Origin: Lutibacter sp. A64
GTDB taxonomy: Bacteria > Bacteroidota > Bacteroidia > Flavobacteriales > Flavobacteriaceae
Direction: 5' to 3'
Length of the DNA: 64,000 nt
NCBI RefSeq assembly: GCF_022429565.1
Contig: NZ_CP092487.1
Coordinates: 3,304,001-3,368,000 of the forward strand
Part shown: piece after piece, positions 37,424 through 45,786 of the stretch
How positions within the stretch are numbered: position 1 is the first letter of the stretch
Layout: each line of letters begins with the position of its first letter
Notes under the pieces: model-generated
The model's input: only the letters and a program-made list of their open reading frames with translations
Told to the model about the DNA's origin: nothing
Database searches by the model: none
Program-made: the position numbers and the translations under genes

Positions 37424-38112
37424 TGACTTTAGAAGACTATAAAAACGGACAAATTTTATTGATTGATAAACCACTAAATTGGACTTCTTTTCAAGTGGTG
37501 AATAAATTGCGTTGGGAAATTAAACAGCGTTTTAAAATTAAAAAAATTAAAGTAGGCCATGCTGGTACTTTAGATCCGTTAGCTACGGGTTTATTAATAC
37601 TTTGTACAGGTAAGTTCACTAAAAAAATTGAAGAATTTCAAGGGCAAATTAAAGAGTATACTGGTGAGATTACTTTAGGAGCAAGTACCCCAAGTTTCGA
37701 TTTAGAAACAGCGATAAATGAAACCTTTTCAATTGAACATATTACCGAAGATTTAATTTATAATGCTACTCAACAATTTATAGGAGAAATAAATCAGGTG
37801 CCTCCCATATTTTCAGCCCTAAAAAAAGATGGAAAACGCCTATATGAATTGGCTAGAGCTGGTGAAACTACAGAAATTAAATCTAGAAAAATTACTATTT
37901 CAGAATTTGAAATTACAGCTATTAATTTACCAAAAGTAGAGTTTAGAGTAGTTTGTAGTAAAGGTACTTATATACGCTCGTTAGCAAATGATTTTGGAGA
38001 GGCATTAAATTCTGGAGCGCATTTATCAAAATTACGAAGAACAAAGATTGGAGATTTTCATGTAGATAATGGTATAAATATTGAGGAGTTTATAGCAAAT
38101 CTAAAGTTATAA
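37423..38112 (+). CDS. truB: tRNA pseudouridine-55 synthase
   Basis: A 229-residue enzyme started at the ATG at 37423 (MTLEDYKNGQ), which overlaps the uppP stop; an in-frame upstream start at 37372 lies inside uppP and is rejected. LLIDKPLNWTSFQVVNKLR and KVGHAGTLDPLATGLLI hold the catalytic Asp. QVPPIFSALKKDGKRLYELAR and SKGTYIRSLANDFG complete the fold. It isomerises U55 in the T loop of tRNAs. Confidence 0.96.
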   Translation: MTLEDYKNGQILLIDKPLNWTSFQVVNKLRWEIKQRFKIKKIKVGHAGTLDPLATGLLILCTGKFTKKIEEFQGQIKEYTGEITLGASTPSFDLETAINETFSIEHITEDLIYNATQQFIGEINQVPPIFSALKKDGKRLYELARAGETTEIKSRKITISEFEITAINLPKVEFRVVCSKGTYIRSLANDFGEALNSGAHLSKLRRTKIGDFHVDNGINIEEFIANLKL

Positions 38113-38119
38113 CTTTTTT

Positions 38120-38656
38120 ATGAAGAAAATGGTATCATTTTTAGCATTGCTATTTACTATTTACAGCTTTTCTCAGCGTGCAGTAAATTATAATTTTACA
38201 CTTAATGTTACTTTTTCTGGAAATGAAAACTTTGGAGAATATGATGAGTATCAAGAAAAAACAGATTGGTCTCCAATAGCGCCAAATGCTATATTTTTAC
38301 GAAATGGTTTAGATGTAAAACTTAATAAATTTATTACTACAGGTATTAATTTAGGTTTAGATGTGCATCCTGATGTTGATATTTTAGCGATTCCTTATTA
38401 TATAGACGTAAAATTAGCCCTTGCACAGTCTGATGATGATAAATTCTATGTTGGTGGTGGAATAGGGAAGTTATTGAAACTTGGAAAGCCTTTTGAACGT
38501 GGAAAGTATTATAAAGTAGGAATTGGATATTATATTTCTTCAGAAAGGAATAATAGTCTTATTTTGAATATGGATTTTCATAATAAGCAAATTGCAAATT
38601 TTGAAAATGGTAGACTTAATAGTTTATCGTTTGGTATTGGAATGATTTTTTTATAA
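38120..38656 (+). CDS. Small exported beta-barrel-like protein
   Basis: A 178-residue protein with a signal peptide (MKKMVSFLALLFTIYSFSQ). The rest alternates polar and hydrophobic residues in strand-length blocks and ends in an aromatic-containing strand, SLSFGIGMIFL. This suggests a small outer membrane beta-barrel. It follows truB by 7 bases and could be the last gene of that transcript. Its final 6 bases overlap the convergent gene. I do not recognise the family. Confidence 0.7.
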   Translation: MKKMVSFLALLFTIYSFSQRAVNYNFTLNVTFSGNENFGEYDEYQEKTDWSPIAPNAIFLRNGLDVKLNKFITTGINLGLDVHPDVDILAIPYYIDVKLALAQSDDDKFYVGGGIGKLLKLGKPFERGKYYKVGIGYYISSERNNSLILNMDFHNKQIANFENGRLNSLSFGIGMIFL

Positions 38657-39133
38657 AAAGCGTCCTAACCAACTATTCATAATATTAATTTCCCAGTCGT
38701 TTTTTAATTCAGCTTTGGTAGTAATCATATTGTCAAAAACAACTGTTTTAGCAGAAACTCCTCTGTTTTTCATCATTTTTTTAAATTCTTTTAAATCTTT
38801 GTATTGTACAAACTCACCTTGTTTGTAACAAACATTAATTTTATCTAATAAAACAATGTCGTAAAATCTTTCTAACTCAAGAATAAAAGCGGTTAAAGCA
38901 TCGTGTGCTTGTAAACTTAGACTTATTTCAGAATTATCAACAGACATAATAATAAAACGATCATATTTTAATTTATAAGAACAAGCTAAAGATTGCTCTT
39001 CATTTGTCCAATTTGTTAAAAAATCTTCAATACGTTGTTTTAATCCTTCAATTTCTTGAGGATAAAATTTTCTATTTGAAGGAAATACCCAAAGTTTACA
39101 CCAATTAGGAATTTTATTAAAGTCTACAATCAT
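38651..39133 (-). CDS. Conserved Bacteroidota protein of unknown function
   Basis: A 160-residue soluble protein opening MIVDFNKIPNWCKLWVFPSN. It has no Walker A or ABC signature motif, although, as I recall, relatives in Bacteroidota are often labelled ABC transporter ATPase. The middle (FIIMSVDNSEISLSLQAHDA) and end (NIMNSWLGRFL) look conserved. It overlaps the convergent beta-barrel gene by 6 bases. A -7 motif at 39151-39158 supports its expression. Function is unknown. Confidence 0.75.
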   Translation of the reverse strand: MIVDFNKIPNWCKLWVFPSNRKFYPQEIEGLKQRIEDFLTNWTNEEQSLACSYKLKYDRFIIMSVDNSEISLSLQAHDALTAFILELERFYDIVLLDKINVCYKQGEFVQYKDLKEFKKMMKNRGVSAKTVVFDNMITTKAELKNDWEINIMNSWLGRFL

Positions 39134-39150
39134 TTTTAAAAATTAAAAAA

Positions 39151-39158
39151 CAAAGGTA
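39151..39158 (-). promoter_or_regulatory. -7 promoter motif for the unknown protein gene
   Basis: On the minus strand TACCTTTG matches TAnnTTTG and lies 18 bases from the ATG at 39133. Confidence 0.5.
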
Positions 39159-39165
39159 CGCTAAA

Positions 39166-39780
39166 TTAATTTGCGGCAACTTCTGATGCTAACAAGATTT
39201 CTAAAAGGTCTTTTTGAGTGTTATTTCCCTTATCTTTATTGTACCACATTTGTAAATCTTTTTTAAATTCTGCATCTAAACCACCGTGTTGTGCTTTGTA
39301 ATCATTTACCATTTTAGTAGCAATAGAAGGTCTAGGTCCCCAAGAGTTTACAACTTCATTTTTATTATTTACAATAATAACTTTTGGAATGGCTTTGCCT
39401 CCATTTGTTAAAAATTGTTGCATTAAAGTTTCGTTTTCATCTCTACAAACAATTTTTAAATCAATTTTAGAAGAAGCTGTAGCAATTTTATTAATAACAG
39501 GTAATATTTGAGCAGCATCGCCACACCAACCTTCAGCTAAAATTAATAATGTATAATTGTTAGTTAATTGCTCTAAAGCAGTAGTTGTTTCTTCAGAAAT
39601 TTTTAACGTTTTATCTAATCGATCCATACGTTTATCATTCAAAATACTATATTCTAAAAGAGCTTTAGATTGTTCGCTTCCAGTAGATTTACCTTCAACT
39701 AAAAGACCTTTTATTACTGTTCGGTAAGTGGAGTAAGATACTCCTTTTTTTATGCTATTTTTTATTAAAAGATTGTCCAT
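39166..39780 (-). CDS. Thioredoxin-family protein with a single active-site Cys
   Basis: A 204-residue cytosolic protein with an N-terminal helical extension (residues 1-70) and a thioredoxin fold (about 70-180). The active-site segment is LAEGWCGDAAQILPV, with WCGDA in place of WCGPC, so the second (resolving) Cys is missing. The cis-Pro loop is KAIPKVIIVN. This matches the Thioredoxin_9-type group common in Firmicutes and Bacteroidota. A monothiol could act by glutathionylation-like or bacillithiol-linked exchange, but no role is established. Confidence 0.85.
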   Translation of the reverse strand: MDNLLIKNSIKKGVSYSTYRTVIKGLLVEGKSTGSEQSKALLEYSILNDKRMDRLDKTLKISEETTTALEQLTNNYTLLILAEGWCGDAAQILPVINKIATASSKIDLKIVCRDENETLMQQFLTNGGKAIPKVIIVNNKNEVVNSWGPRPSIATKMVNDYKAQHGGLDAEFKKDLQMWYNKDKGNNTQKDLLEILLASEVAAN

Positions 39781-39859
39781 TTGTTTAGTTAATTTAGTTT
39801 TAATGGTTTGACGTAGTATAATTTTAAACTTACATTTTAAGTTTTGTAAATTAAGGGTG

Positions 39860-39867
39860 CAAAAGTA
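39860..39867 (-). promoter_or_regulatory. -7 promoter motif for the thioredoxin-family gene
   Basis: On the minus strand TACTTTTG, followed by CA, matches TAnnTTTG. The leader to the ATG at 39780 would be about 76 bases. Confidence 0.55.
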
Positions 39868-39964
39868 ATGTTTGAATATGGTTAAAAAAATGATTTATGT
39901 TACATAAATGAATTTTAAAAGAATAAATGCACCAATTCTGAGCATATAATTTTCTTAATATGCT

Positions 39965-39972
39965 TATATTTG
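39965..39972 (+). promoter_or_regulatory. -7 promoter motif for meaB
   Basis: TATATTTG matches TAnnTTTG, predicting a start near 39976 and a leader of about 44 bases to the ATG at 40020. Confidence 0.55.
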
Positions 39973-40019
39973 TTCTTCTAAATTAATACCATTTTACATT
40001 GAAATAGCATACCAAATTT

Positions 40020-41024
40020 ATGAAAAATTACAAGCCAAAAGGCAGGTTAGCTGCTGAAGCATATATTAACGGAATTTTAAAAGGAGATAGGGTATTGCTT
40101 TCTAGAGCTATTACTATTATTGAAAGTAATTTAGAGAGTGATAAAACACTTGCCAAAGAAATTATTCAGGCTATTTTACCATATTCTGGAAATTCTATTC
40201 GTATTGGTATTACTGGTGTTCCTGGTGTTGGTAAAAGTACTTTTATTGAAGCTTTTGGAAAGCATTTAGTAAGTAAAGGACATAAAGTTGCTATTTTATC
40301 CATAGATCCAAGCAGTCAACGTTCAAAAGGAAGTATTTTAGGTGACAAAACCAGAATGGAAGAATTGGCAAATATGGAAGAAGCTTATATTCGTCCGTCT
40401 GCATCTGGAGATACTTTAGGAGGTGTTGCTAATAAAACTGGTGAAACTATGTTGCTTTGTGAAGCAAATGGTTATGATGTTTTATTAATTGAAACTGTTG
40501 GAGTAGGGCAGAGTGAAACTGCTGTGCACGGTATGACAGATTTCTTTTTATTGTTAATGTTAGCTGGAGCCGGTGATGAATTGCAAGGTATTAAAAAAGG
40601 AATTATGGAAATGGCAGACATGGTTGTAATTAATAAAGCCGATGGTGATAATATTACTATGAGTAAAATGGCTAAACGTCAATATCAAAATGCATTACAT
40701 ATTTTCCCGTTAGCCGAATCTGGTTGGAGTCCTGTGGTAAGTACTGCTTCGGCAATAAAAGGTATTGGTATTGATAAAGTATGGGATGAGGTTAAAAACT
40801 TTAAAAAGTTAGTAGATGAAAATGGTTATTTTATAAAAAATAGAAATCACCAACAAATTCAATGGATGTATAATAATATTAATGAAGAATTAAAACATCT
40901 ATTTTATGGTTCAAAAGACATTTCTAGCAAATTAAAAGTACTTGAAAAAGATATTATTTCATCAAAAATATCACCGGTAAAAGCCGCTCAAAATATACTT
41001 GATGATTTTAAAAAATCTTTTTAA
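40020..41024 (+). CDS. meaB: Methylmalonyl-CoA mutase-associated GTPase
   Basis: A 334-residue G3E GTPase of the MeaB/ArgK family. Walker A is GVPGVGKSTFIEAFG, followed by LSIDPSSQRSKGSILGDKTRM and the Walker B/G3 segment IETVGVGQSETAV. The NKADGDN motif gives G4. MeaB guards methylmalonyl-CoA mutase, gating delivery of adenosylcobalamin and protecting the enzyme from inactivation. The mutase genes lie about 6.4 kb further along (47460-51387), with the B12 uptake operon between them. The gene is monocistronic here. Confidence 0.95.
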   Translation: MKNYKPKGRLAAEAYINGILKGDRVLLSRAITIIESNLESDKTLAKEIIQAILPYSGNSIRIGITGVPGVGKSTFIEAFGKHLVSKGHKVAILSIDPSSQRSKGSILGDKTRMEELANMEEAYIRPSASGDTLGGVANKTGETMLLCEANGYDVLLIETVGVGQSETAVHGMTDFFLLLMLAGAGDELQGIKKGIMEMADMVVINKADGDNITMSKMAKRQYQNALHIFPLAESGWSPVVSTASAIKGIGIDKVWDEVKNFKKLVDENGYFIKNRNHQQIQWMYNNINEELKHLFYGSKDISSKLKVLEKDIISSKISPVKAAQNILDDFKKSF

Positions 41025-41037
41025 TAAATAATCCAGC

Positions 41038-41106
41038 GTCATACTGAACTTGGTTTGTAATGTTTTATAGTCAATTATTGTCATACCTGTATAGGCAGGT
41101 ATCTAA
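41038..41106. repeat. Degenerate REP-like repeat copies
   Basis: CGTCATACTGAACTTGG at 41038-41053 is a further copy of the element at 31034-31112. A second unit at 41081-41106 forms a hairpin, ATACCTG (41084-41090) with CAGGTAT (41097-41103). The 209-base gap between meaB and the HAD gene holds nothing else that I can identify. Confidence 0.5.
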
Positions 41107-41233
41107 AAGTGGTTTTTTAGCGATACTATTTTTTAGAAATATTTTTATAGGCAATAATTCTAGTGTATAACTTTCAGGTTAAAGAATTCATAATTAATCA
41201 GTATAGATTTTTGATTTTATAGGAATAACAAAC

Positions 41234-42046
41234 TTAAATAGTTCTGGAATTTATTACTTGTTCAAGAATACATTCAACACCGCTTTCATCGTTGGTTTTT
41301 GTTAGAAAATTTGCGATATTTTTTACATTTTGGTGTGCATTTTCCATGGCATAACTAAAATCTGCTAACTCTAACATTTTTAAATCGTTGTTATAGTCTC
41401 CAAAAACCATGGTTTCTTCTTTAGCAATATTTAATTCTTTTTGAAAAATATTTAAAGCATACCCTTTATTTGCATTATTATGAGAAATATCTAGCCAATT
41501 TTTACCAGAAACAATTACTTGTAATTCATTTTCTAATTGTTTTACTGAAGGGTAAATGTAAGTTTCAGAACATTCAAAATGAAAAGCTGCAATTTTAAAA
41601 AAGGTATCATCTGTAACTTTGGTAAGATCATCAACCAATGTGTATTCAGAATAATAGTTTTTAAACATTGAAATAAAAGCTTCGTTTTCGGTTTCTATAT
41701 AAGCAGCTTTTTTTCCGCAAAGTACTATTTGGGCATTTTTTACTTTTCTAAGAATCTCAATGCTTTTTGAAATGTATGCTGTTGGTAATTCTAACGTAAA
41801 TAATTCTTTATTTCCGCGCATAGCAAATGCACCGTTTTCAGCAATAATAGTTATTTCATCTTGAATACTTTTATCAAATCTATCTACAATACTAAAATAT
41901 TGCCTTCCGCTTGCAGCAATAAATTTTATATTATTTTTTTTAAGCTGCTTGTATAGTCCTAAAAAATGATCACTTATTTTACTTTCTGAATTTAGTAGCG
42001 TTCCATCCATATCTGTAACTACTAATTTTACCTTTGAAAAATCCAT
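41234..42046 (-). CDS. Cof-type HAD hydrolase
   Basis: A 270-residue member of the HAD superfamily, subgroup IIB. Motif I is VTDMDGTLLNSESKIS, with the nucleophile Asp at about residue 11. Motif II is FIAASGRQY, and motif IV is VFGDYNNDLKML with the conserved Lys in NANKGYALN. These enzymes dephosphorylate sugar phosphates, pyridoxal phosphate or FMN. It is transcribed away from the B12 uptake operon. Its substrate cannot be told from the sequence. Confidence 0.92.
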   Translation of the reverse strand: MDFSKVKLVVTDMDGTLLNSESKISDHFLGLYKQLKKNNIKFIAASGRQYFSIVDRFDKSIQDEITIIAENGAFAMRGNKELFTLELPTAYISKSIEILRKVKNAQIVLCGKKAAYIETENEAFISMFKNYYSEYTLVDDLTKVTDDTFFKIAAFHFECSETYIYPSVKQLENELQVIVSGKNWLDISHNNANKGYALNIFQKELNIAKEETMVFGDYNNDLKMLELADFSYAMENAHQNVKNIANFLTKTNDESGVECILEQVINSRTI

Positions 42047-42063
42047 ATTCTAAATTTGAAAAG

Positions 42064-42071
42064 CAAAAATA
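42064..42071 (-). promoter_or_regulatory. -7 promoter motif for the HAD hydrolase gene
   Basis: On the minus strand TATTTTTG, followed by CT, matches TAnnTTTG. It predicts a leader of about 14 bases. Confidence 0.5.
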
Positions 42072-42231
42072 AGATTATTGTAACGATTTAGGATTAACTT
42101 AATGTTGTTAAAAAAAATAATTATAAAATAATAAAACCAAAGCGCTCAGATTGTTAAGAGATAATGTTGAAAAAACACTTTTTTACGCTATTAATAAAAT
42201 AAAAATAAGGCGTTAAATATAAAGAGTTTTT

Positions 42232-42239
42232 TATCTTTG
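42232..42239 (+). promoter_or_regulatory. -7 promoter motif for the riboswitch-btuB transcript
   Basis: TATCTTTG matches TAnnTTTG and lies directly ahead of the riboswitch aptamer. It predicts a start near 42243 and a leader of about 314 bases to the ATG at 42557. Confidence 0.65.
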
Positions 42240-42245
42240 TAGCGC

Positions 42246-42445
42246 ATTGGTTTAACTATGCTTTTCGGTATAGTTAATTAAGAGGGAATCAGGTGAAAAT
42301 CCTGAACAAACCCGTTACTGTAAGTTCCATGCAACATTTTGACAGGTCTATAATTTTAGGCCAATCTTTTGCCACTGTCTCTATGATTTTGAGATGGGAA
42401 GGCGGTTCAAAATGGGAATAAGTCAGGATACCTGCCACTGTGTAT
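42246..42445 (+). ncRNA. Cobalamin riboswitch
   Basis: The adenosylcobalamin aptamer is recognised by its ordered consensus blocks. AGAGGGAATCAGGTGAAAAT is followed by CCTGAACAAACCCGTTACTGTAAG (split here for length), then GCCACTG, GGGAAGGC and the B12 box GTCAGGATACCTGCCACTG. Order and spacing match the Rfam-type cobalamin element. It lies in the leader of btuB and should reduce expression of the uptake operon when B12 is plentiful. The region 42047-42245 before it holds only the divergent promoters. Confidence 0.95.
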
Positions 42446-42492
42446 AATTTTAGAGCTTTCGTGGAATAAAGCTTTGAAGCCAGATGCAGATC

Positions 42493-42522
42493 ATCAAATT
42501 TTCATTTGATTTCATTTTTTCC
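42493..42522 (+). promoter_or_regulatory. Hairpin with T-rich tail between riboswitch and btuB
   Basis: ATCAAAT (42493-42499) pairs with ATTTGAT (42504-42510) around a 4-base loop, followed by TTCATTTTTT. An additional hairpin, AGCTTT-N8-AAAGCT, is at 42454-42473. Either could be part of the riboswitch expression platform, the first as a weak terminator. Pairing with the aptamer was not tested. Confidence 0.4.
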
Positions 42523-42556
42523 ATTAAAGTTATTTGATAACGATCAAATAGTTTTT

Positions 42557-44614
42557 ATGTTTTTATGTAACAAAAGGCTTTTATGCCTTATCAGTGTTGG
42601 TGTTTTATTACAAACATTAGGTTTGTTGTTGAACCCAATTTATGCGCAAAATAAATCTTCAGAAGAGAAGGTTAATCTAAAACTTGATTCTATTAAAAGA
42701 ATTGCGTTAGATGAGGTTGTTTTAACTGCAACTAAACGTAAATTTAAAATAGCTTCACCTATGCCAGCTCAAGTTTTATCTGGGCAGCAATTAGAGAAAA
42801 TGAATAGCTTATCTGTTGCAGATGCTATACGTTATTTTTCTGGAGTGCAGTTAAAAGACTATGGAGGTGTTGGCGGAATAAAAACAATTAATGTAAGAAG
42901 TCTTGGTAGTGCTCATACTGCGGTTTTTTATGATGGAATGACTGTTGGGAATGCTCAAAATGGTCAAGTAGATTTAGGGAAATATTCGCTAGATAATATA
43001 GAATCTATTTCACTTTATAATGGTCAAAAATCATCTATTTTTCAACCTGCTCGTGGGTTTTTCTCTTCTAATACATTGTTTTTACAAACCAAAGTTCCAG
43101 ATTTTTCAGAAACAGAAAAAACACATTTAAGAACAACGTTTAAAACGGGTTCATTTGGACTTTTTAATCCCGCGGTATTTTTTCAACATAAATTATCGGA
43201 TAAAATATCTTTATCCGCAAGTGCTGAATGGGTAAAAGCTGACGGGGAATATAAATATAGGTATAGTAAAGATAATGGATATGATACTATTGCTGTTCGT
43301 CAGAATGGAGATATAACCGCATTACGTAGCGAAGTGTCTTTACACGCAAAATTAAAGAAAGGTGGACGAGCAATGTTAAAGGCATATATATATGATTCTG
43401 AACGAGGCTTGCCAGGAGCCATTGTTGCTAACAGATATGAACATGTGCAACGGCAATGGGATACGAATTTTTTTGTACATGGCTCGTTACAAAATTCATA
43501 CTTCAATAAACACGAATTACTTTTCAACGTAAAATTTAGTAGAGATTATAGCAGGTATATAGATCCAGATTATAAAACGCTTAAAGGTGCTTTGGATAAT
43601 AAATATTATCAAAATGAATTTTATACTTCTTTGGTAAATCAATATGAGATTAAAAATTGGTGGGATGTATCTATCGCAACCGATTTTTCAATAAATACGC
43701 TCGATGCAAACTTATATCGTTTCCCATATCCTACACGGTATTCATATTTAGGAGCCTTGTCTAGCCAAATGAATTGGGAACGGATTGATATTCAAGCAAA
43801 CCTATTAGGTGCTTATATTGATGAGCAGGTAAAATACTACCAACAAGGCGATAGCCAAAGTGTTTTTTGCCCTGTATTATCAGTTTCTTATGAACCGTTT
43901 GACACAAATAAATTCAGAATAAGAGCATTTTATAAAGAGTCTTTTCGGATGCCTACATTTAATGATTTGTACTACACTTTTGTTGGTAACAGTTCTTTAC
44001 GGCCAGAATTTACCACGCAGTATGATTTTGGTATAACTTATATACTTGAACCAAATGAACTTGTACAGTCAATTTCTTTTCAAGCCGATGTGTATTACAA
44101 TCGTGTTAAAGATAAAATTGTAGCAATGCCTTCTTCTAATCTTTTCCGTTGGACAATGATGAATCTTGGAGAGGTTGAAATAAAAGGTTTGGAAGTAAAT
44201 GCAAACTTAGGGCTTCAATTACCTGAAAATATACTGTTTGATTTAGGTGTTAATTATACTTTTCAACAAGCAATAGACATTACACCAGGTGGTACAACTT
44301 ATGGAGACCAAATACCATACACCCCAAAACATAGCGGAACGTTAACTTCAACTATAAATTGGGAAAACTGGCAAATGAATTACAGTTTTATATATACAGG
44401 TGAACGTTATAGTCAAAAAGCGAATATTCCAGTAAACTATGTAAAGCCTTGGTATACGAGCGATTTAGCGCTTAACTGGGAAGGCGATTTTTTGAAGTTA
44501 CCAATAAAAGTGGGATTGGAAGTAAATAATGTATTCAATCAATATTATGATGTAGTACTTAATTTTCCAATGCCTGGAAGAAATTACCGTTTTAATCTAT
44601 CATTAAATTTTTAA
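42557..44614 (+). CDS. btuB: TonB-dependent vitamin B12 receptor
   Basis: A 685-residue outer membrane receptor started at the ATG at 42557, which leads directly into a signal peptide ending at IYAQ. An upstream TTG at 42506 would lie inside the leader hairpin and is rejected. The plug spans about residues 60-185 (VVLTATKRKFKIASPMPAQV, SLGSAHTAVFYDGMTVGNAQ), then a 22-strand barrel closing with MPGRNYRFNLSLNF. No carboxypeptidase-like N-terminal domain is present, unlike the receptor at 8021. A cobalamin riboswitch in its leader identifies cobalamin as the substrate. Two surface lipoprotein genes follow at 12 and 2 bases. Confidence 0.92.
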   Translation: MFLCNKRLLCLISVGVLLQTLGLLLNPIYAQNKSSEEKVNLKLDSIKRIALDEVVLTATKRKFKIASPMPAQVLSGQQLEKMNSLSVADAIRYFSGVQLKDYGGVGGIKTINVRSLGSAHTAVFYDGMTVGNAQNGQVDLGKYSLDNIESISLYNGQKSSIFQPARGFFSSNTLFLQTKVPDFSETEKTHLRTTFKTGSFGLFNPAVFFQHKLSDKISLSASAEWVKADGEYKYRYSKDNGYDTIAVRQNGDITALRSEVSLHAKLKKGGRAMLKAYIYDSERGLPGAIVANRYEHVQRQWDTNFFVHGSLQNSYFNKHELLFNVKFSRDYSRYIDPDYKTLKGALDNKYYQNEFYTSLVNQYEIKNWWDVSIATDFSINTLDANLYRFPYPTRYSYLGALSSQMNWERIDIQANLLGAYIDEQVKYYQQGDSQSVFCPVLSVSYEPFDTNKFRIRAFYKESFRMPTFNDLYYTFVGNSSLRPEFTTQYDFGITYILEPNELVQSISFQADVYYNRVKDKIVAMPSSNLFRWTMMNLGEVEIKGLEVNANLGLQLPENILFDLGVNYTFQQAIDITPGGTTYGDQIPYTPKHSGTLTSTINWENWQMNYSFIYTGERYSQKANIPVNYVKPWYTSDLALNWEGDFLKLPIKVGLEVNNVFNQYYDVVLNFPMPGRNYRFNLSLNF

Positions 44615-44626
44615 TAAATAACTACA

Positions 44627-45784
44627 ATGAAAAAAAATTACAATTTTTGGTTAGTACTAGCTTTGTCTACTATTGCTTTAACTGCTTGTCGAGAAGATGA
44701 TTTAATAATTTCTGAAGAGGAAGAAATATTGCCACCAGAAATAGTTACATCTGTTGAGGGATTTTATTTACTAAATGAAGGGAATATGAATATGAATAAA
44801 GCTTCACTCGATTATTACGATTATGAATCAGGAATTTATAGGCGTAATGTTTATGGAGAGGCAAATCCAGAATCTACTTTAGGTTTGGGAGATGTTGGTA
44901 ACGACATTGCAATTTATGGCTCAAAACTATATGCTGTAATTAACAATTCTAATAAGGTAGAGGTTATGGATGTTAAAACTGCTGAACGCATTAAAGTAAT
45001 TGACGTTAAAAATTGTAGATACCTTACCTTTTCTAATGGAAAAGCTTATGTTAGTGCTTATGATGGTGAAGTTGCTTTAGGAAATACTGCTGCCAATGGA
45101 TTTGTTGCAGAAATTGATACTACATCGTTAGCTATAACTAGAACAGTAGAAGTAGGAAGACAGCCCGAAGAAATAGCTGTTGTTGGCGAAAAACTTTATG
45201 TTGCTAATTCTGGAGGTTACAGCCCACCAAATTACGAACGAACCGTTTCTGTAATTGAGCTTAATTCATTTACAAAAATTAATGATATAGATGTTGCAAT
45301 AAATCTTCACCGTCTTAAAGCAGATGAAGATGGTGATTTGTATGTAAGCTCTCGTGGAGATTATTTTGAAAACCCTTCAAAATTATTTGTAATTGATACA
45401 GAAACAGATACTGTTAAAAACAGTTTCGATATTGCCTGCGCTAATTTAACAATTGCCGGAGATACGGCTTATATAATAGGATCAGAATTTAGCTACACTA
45501 CATTCGATTGGACAATCAACTATTCTATGTTAGATGTAAAAACCGAAACGCTGCTTAGTGAAAGTTTTTTACCAGCAGAAGTTAGTGATGCCATAAAAAC
45601 GCCATACGGTATTGCAGTAGATCCAATCTCTTCAAATATTTATATAACAGATGCTGGAGACTATGTTTCTCCAGGAACGCTTTATTGTATTGATAATAAT
45701 GGTAATACCAAATTTACCGTAGCAACTGGAGATATTCCTGCACATTTTGCTTTTGAATTTAAAACAACAATAATAAACCAATAA
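44627..45784 (+). CDS. YncE-like beta-propeller lipoprotein (BtuG-like B12 binder)
   Basis: A 385-residue lipoprotein with lipobox Cys at residue 21 (ALTAC), followed by an acidic segment (REDDLIISEEEE) typical of surface-exported lipoproteins. Residues 45-380 are a beta-propeller with YncE/DUF5074-type repeats such as YAVINNSNKVEVMDVKTAER and YVANSGG. In Bacteroides the surface lipoprotein BtuG is a seven-bladed propeller that binds B12 very tightly and passes it to BtuB. Size, fold and position in a riboswitch-controlled operon support the same role here. B12 binding is inferred. Confidence 0.85.
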   Translation: MKKNYNFWLVLALSTIALTACREDDLIISEEEEILPPEIVTSVEGFYLLNEGNMNMNKASLDYYDYESGIYRRNVYGEANPESTLGLGDVGNDIAIYGSKLYAVINNSNKVEVMDVKTAERIKVIDVKNCRYLTFSNGKAYVSAYDGEVALGNTAANGFVAEIDTTSLAITRTVEVGRQPEEIAVVGEKLYVANSGGYSPPNYERTVSVIELNSFTKINDIDVAINLHRLKADEDGDLYVSSRGDYFENPSKLFVIDTETDTVKNSFDIACANLTIAGDTAYIIGSEFSYTTFDWTINYSMLDVKTETLLSESFLPAEVSDAIKTPYGIAVDPISSNIYITDAGDYVSPGTLYCIDNNGNTKFTVATGDIPAHFAFEFKTTIINQ

Positions 45785-45786
45785 AC

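Noticed and set aside
42506-42556. Upstream TTG start for btuB adding 17 residues
   Set aside because: It lies in the leader hairpin and would put polar residues ahead of the signal peptide; the ATG at 42557 gives a clean signal.
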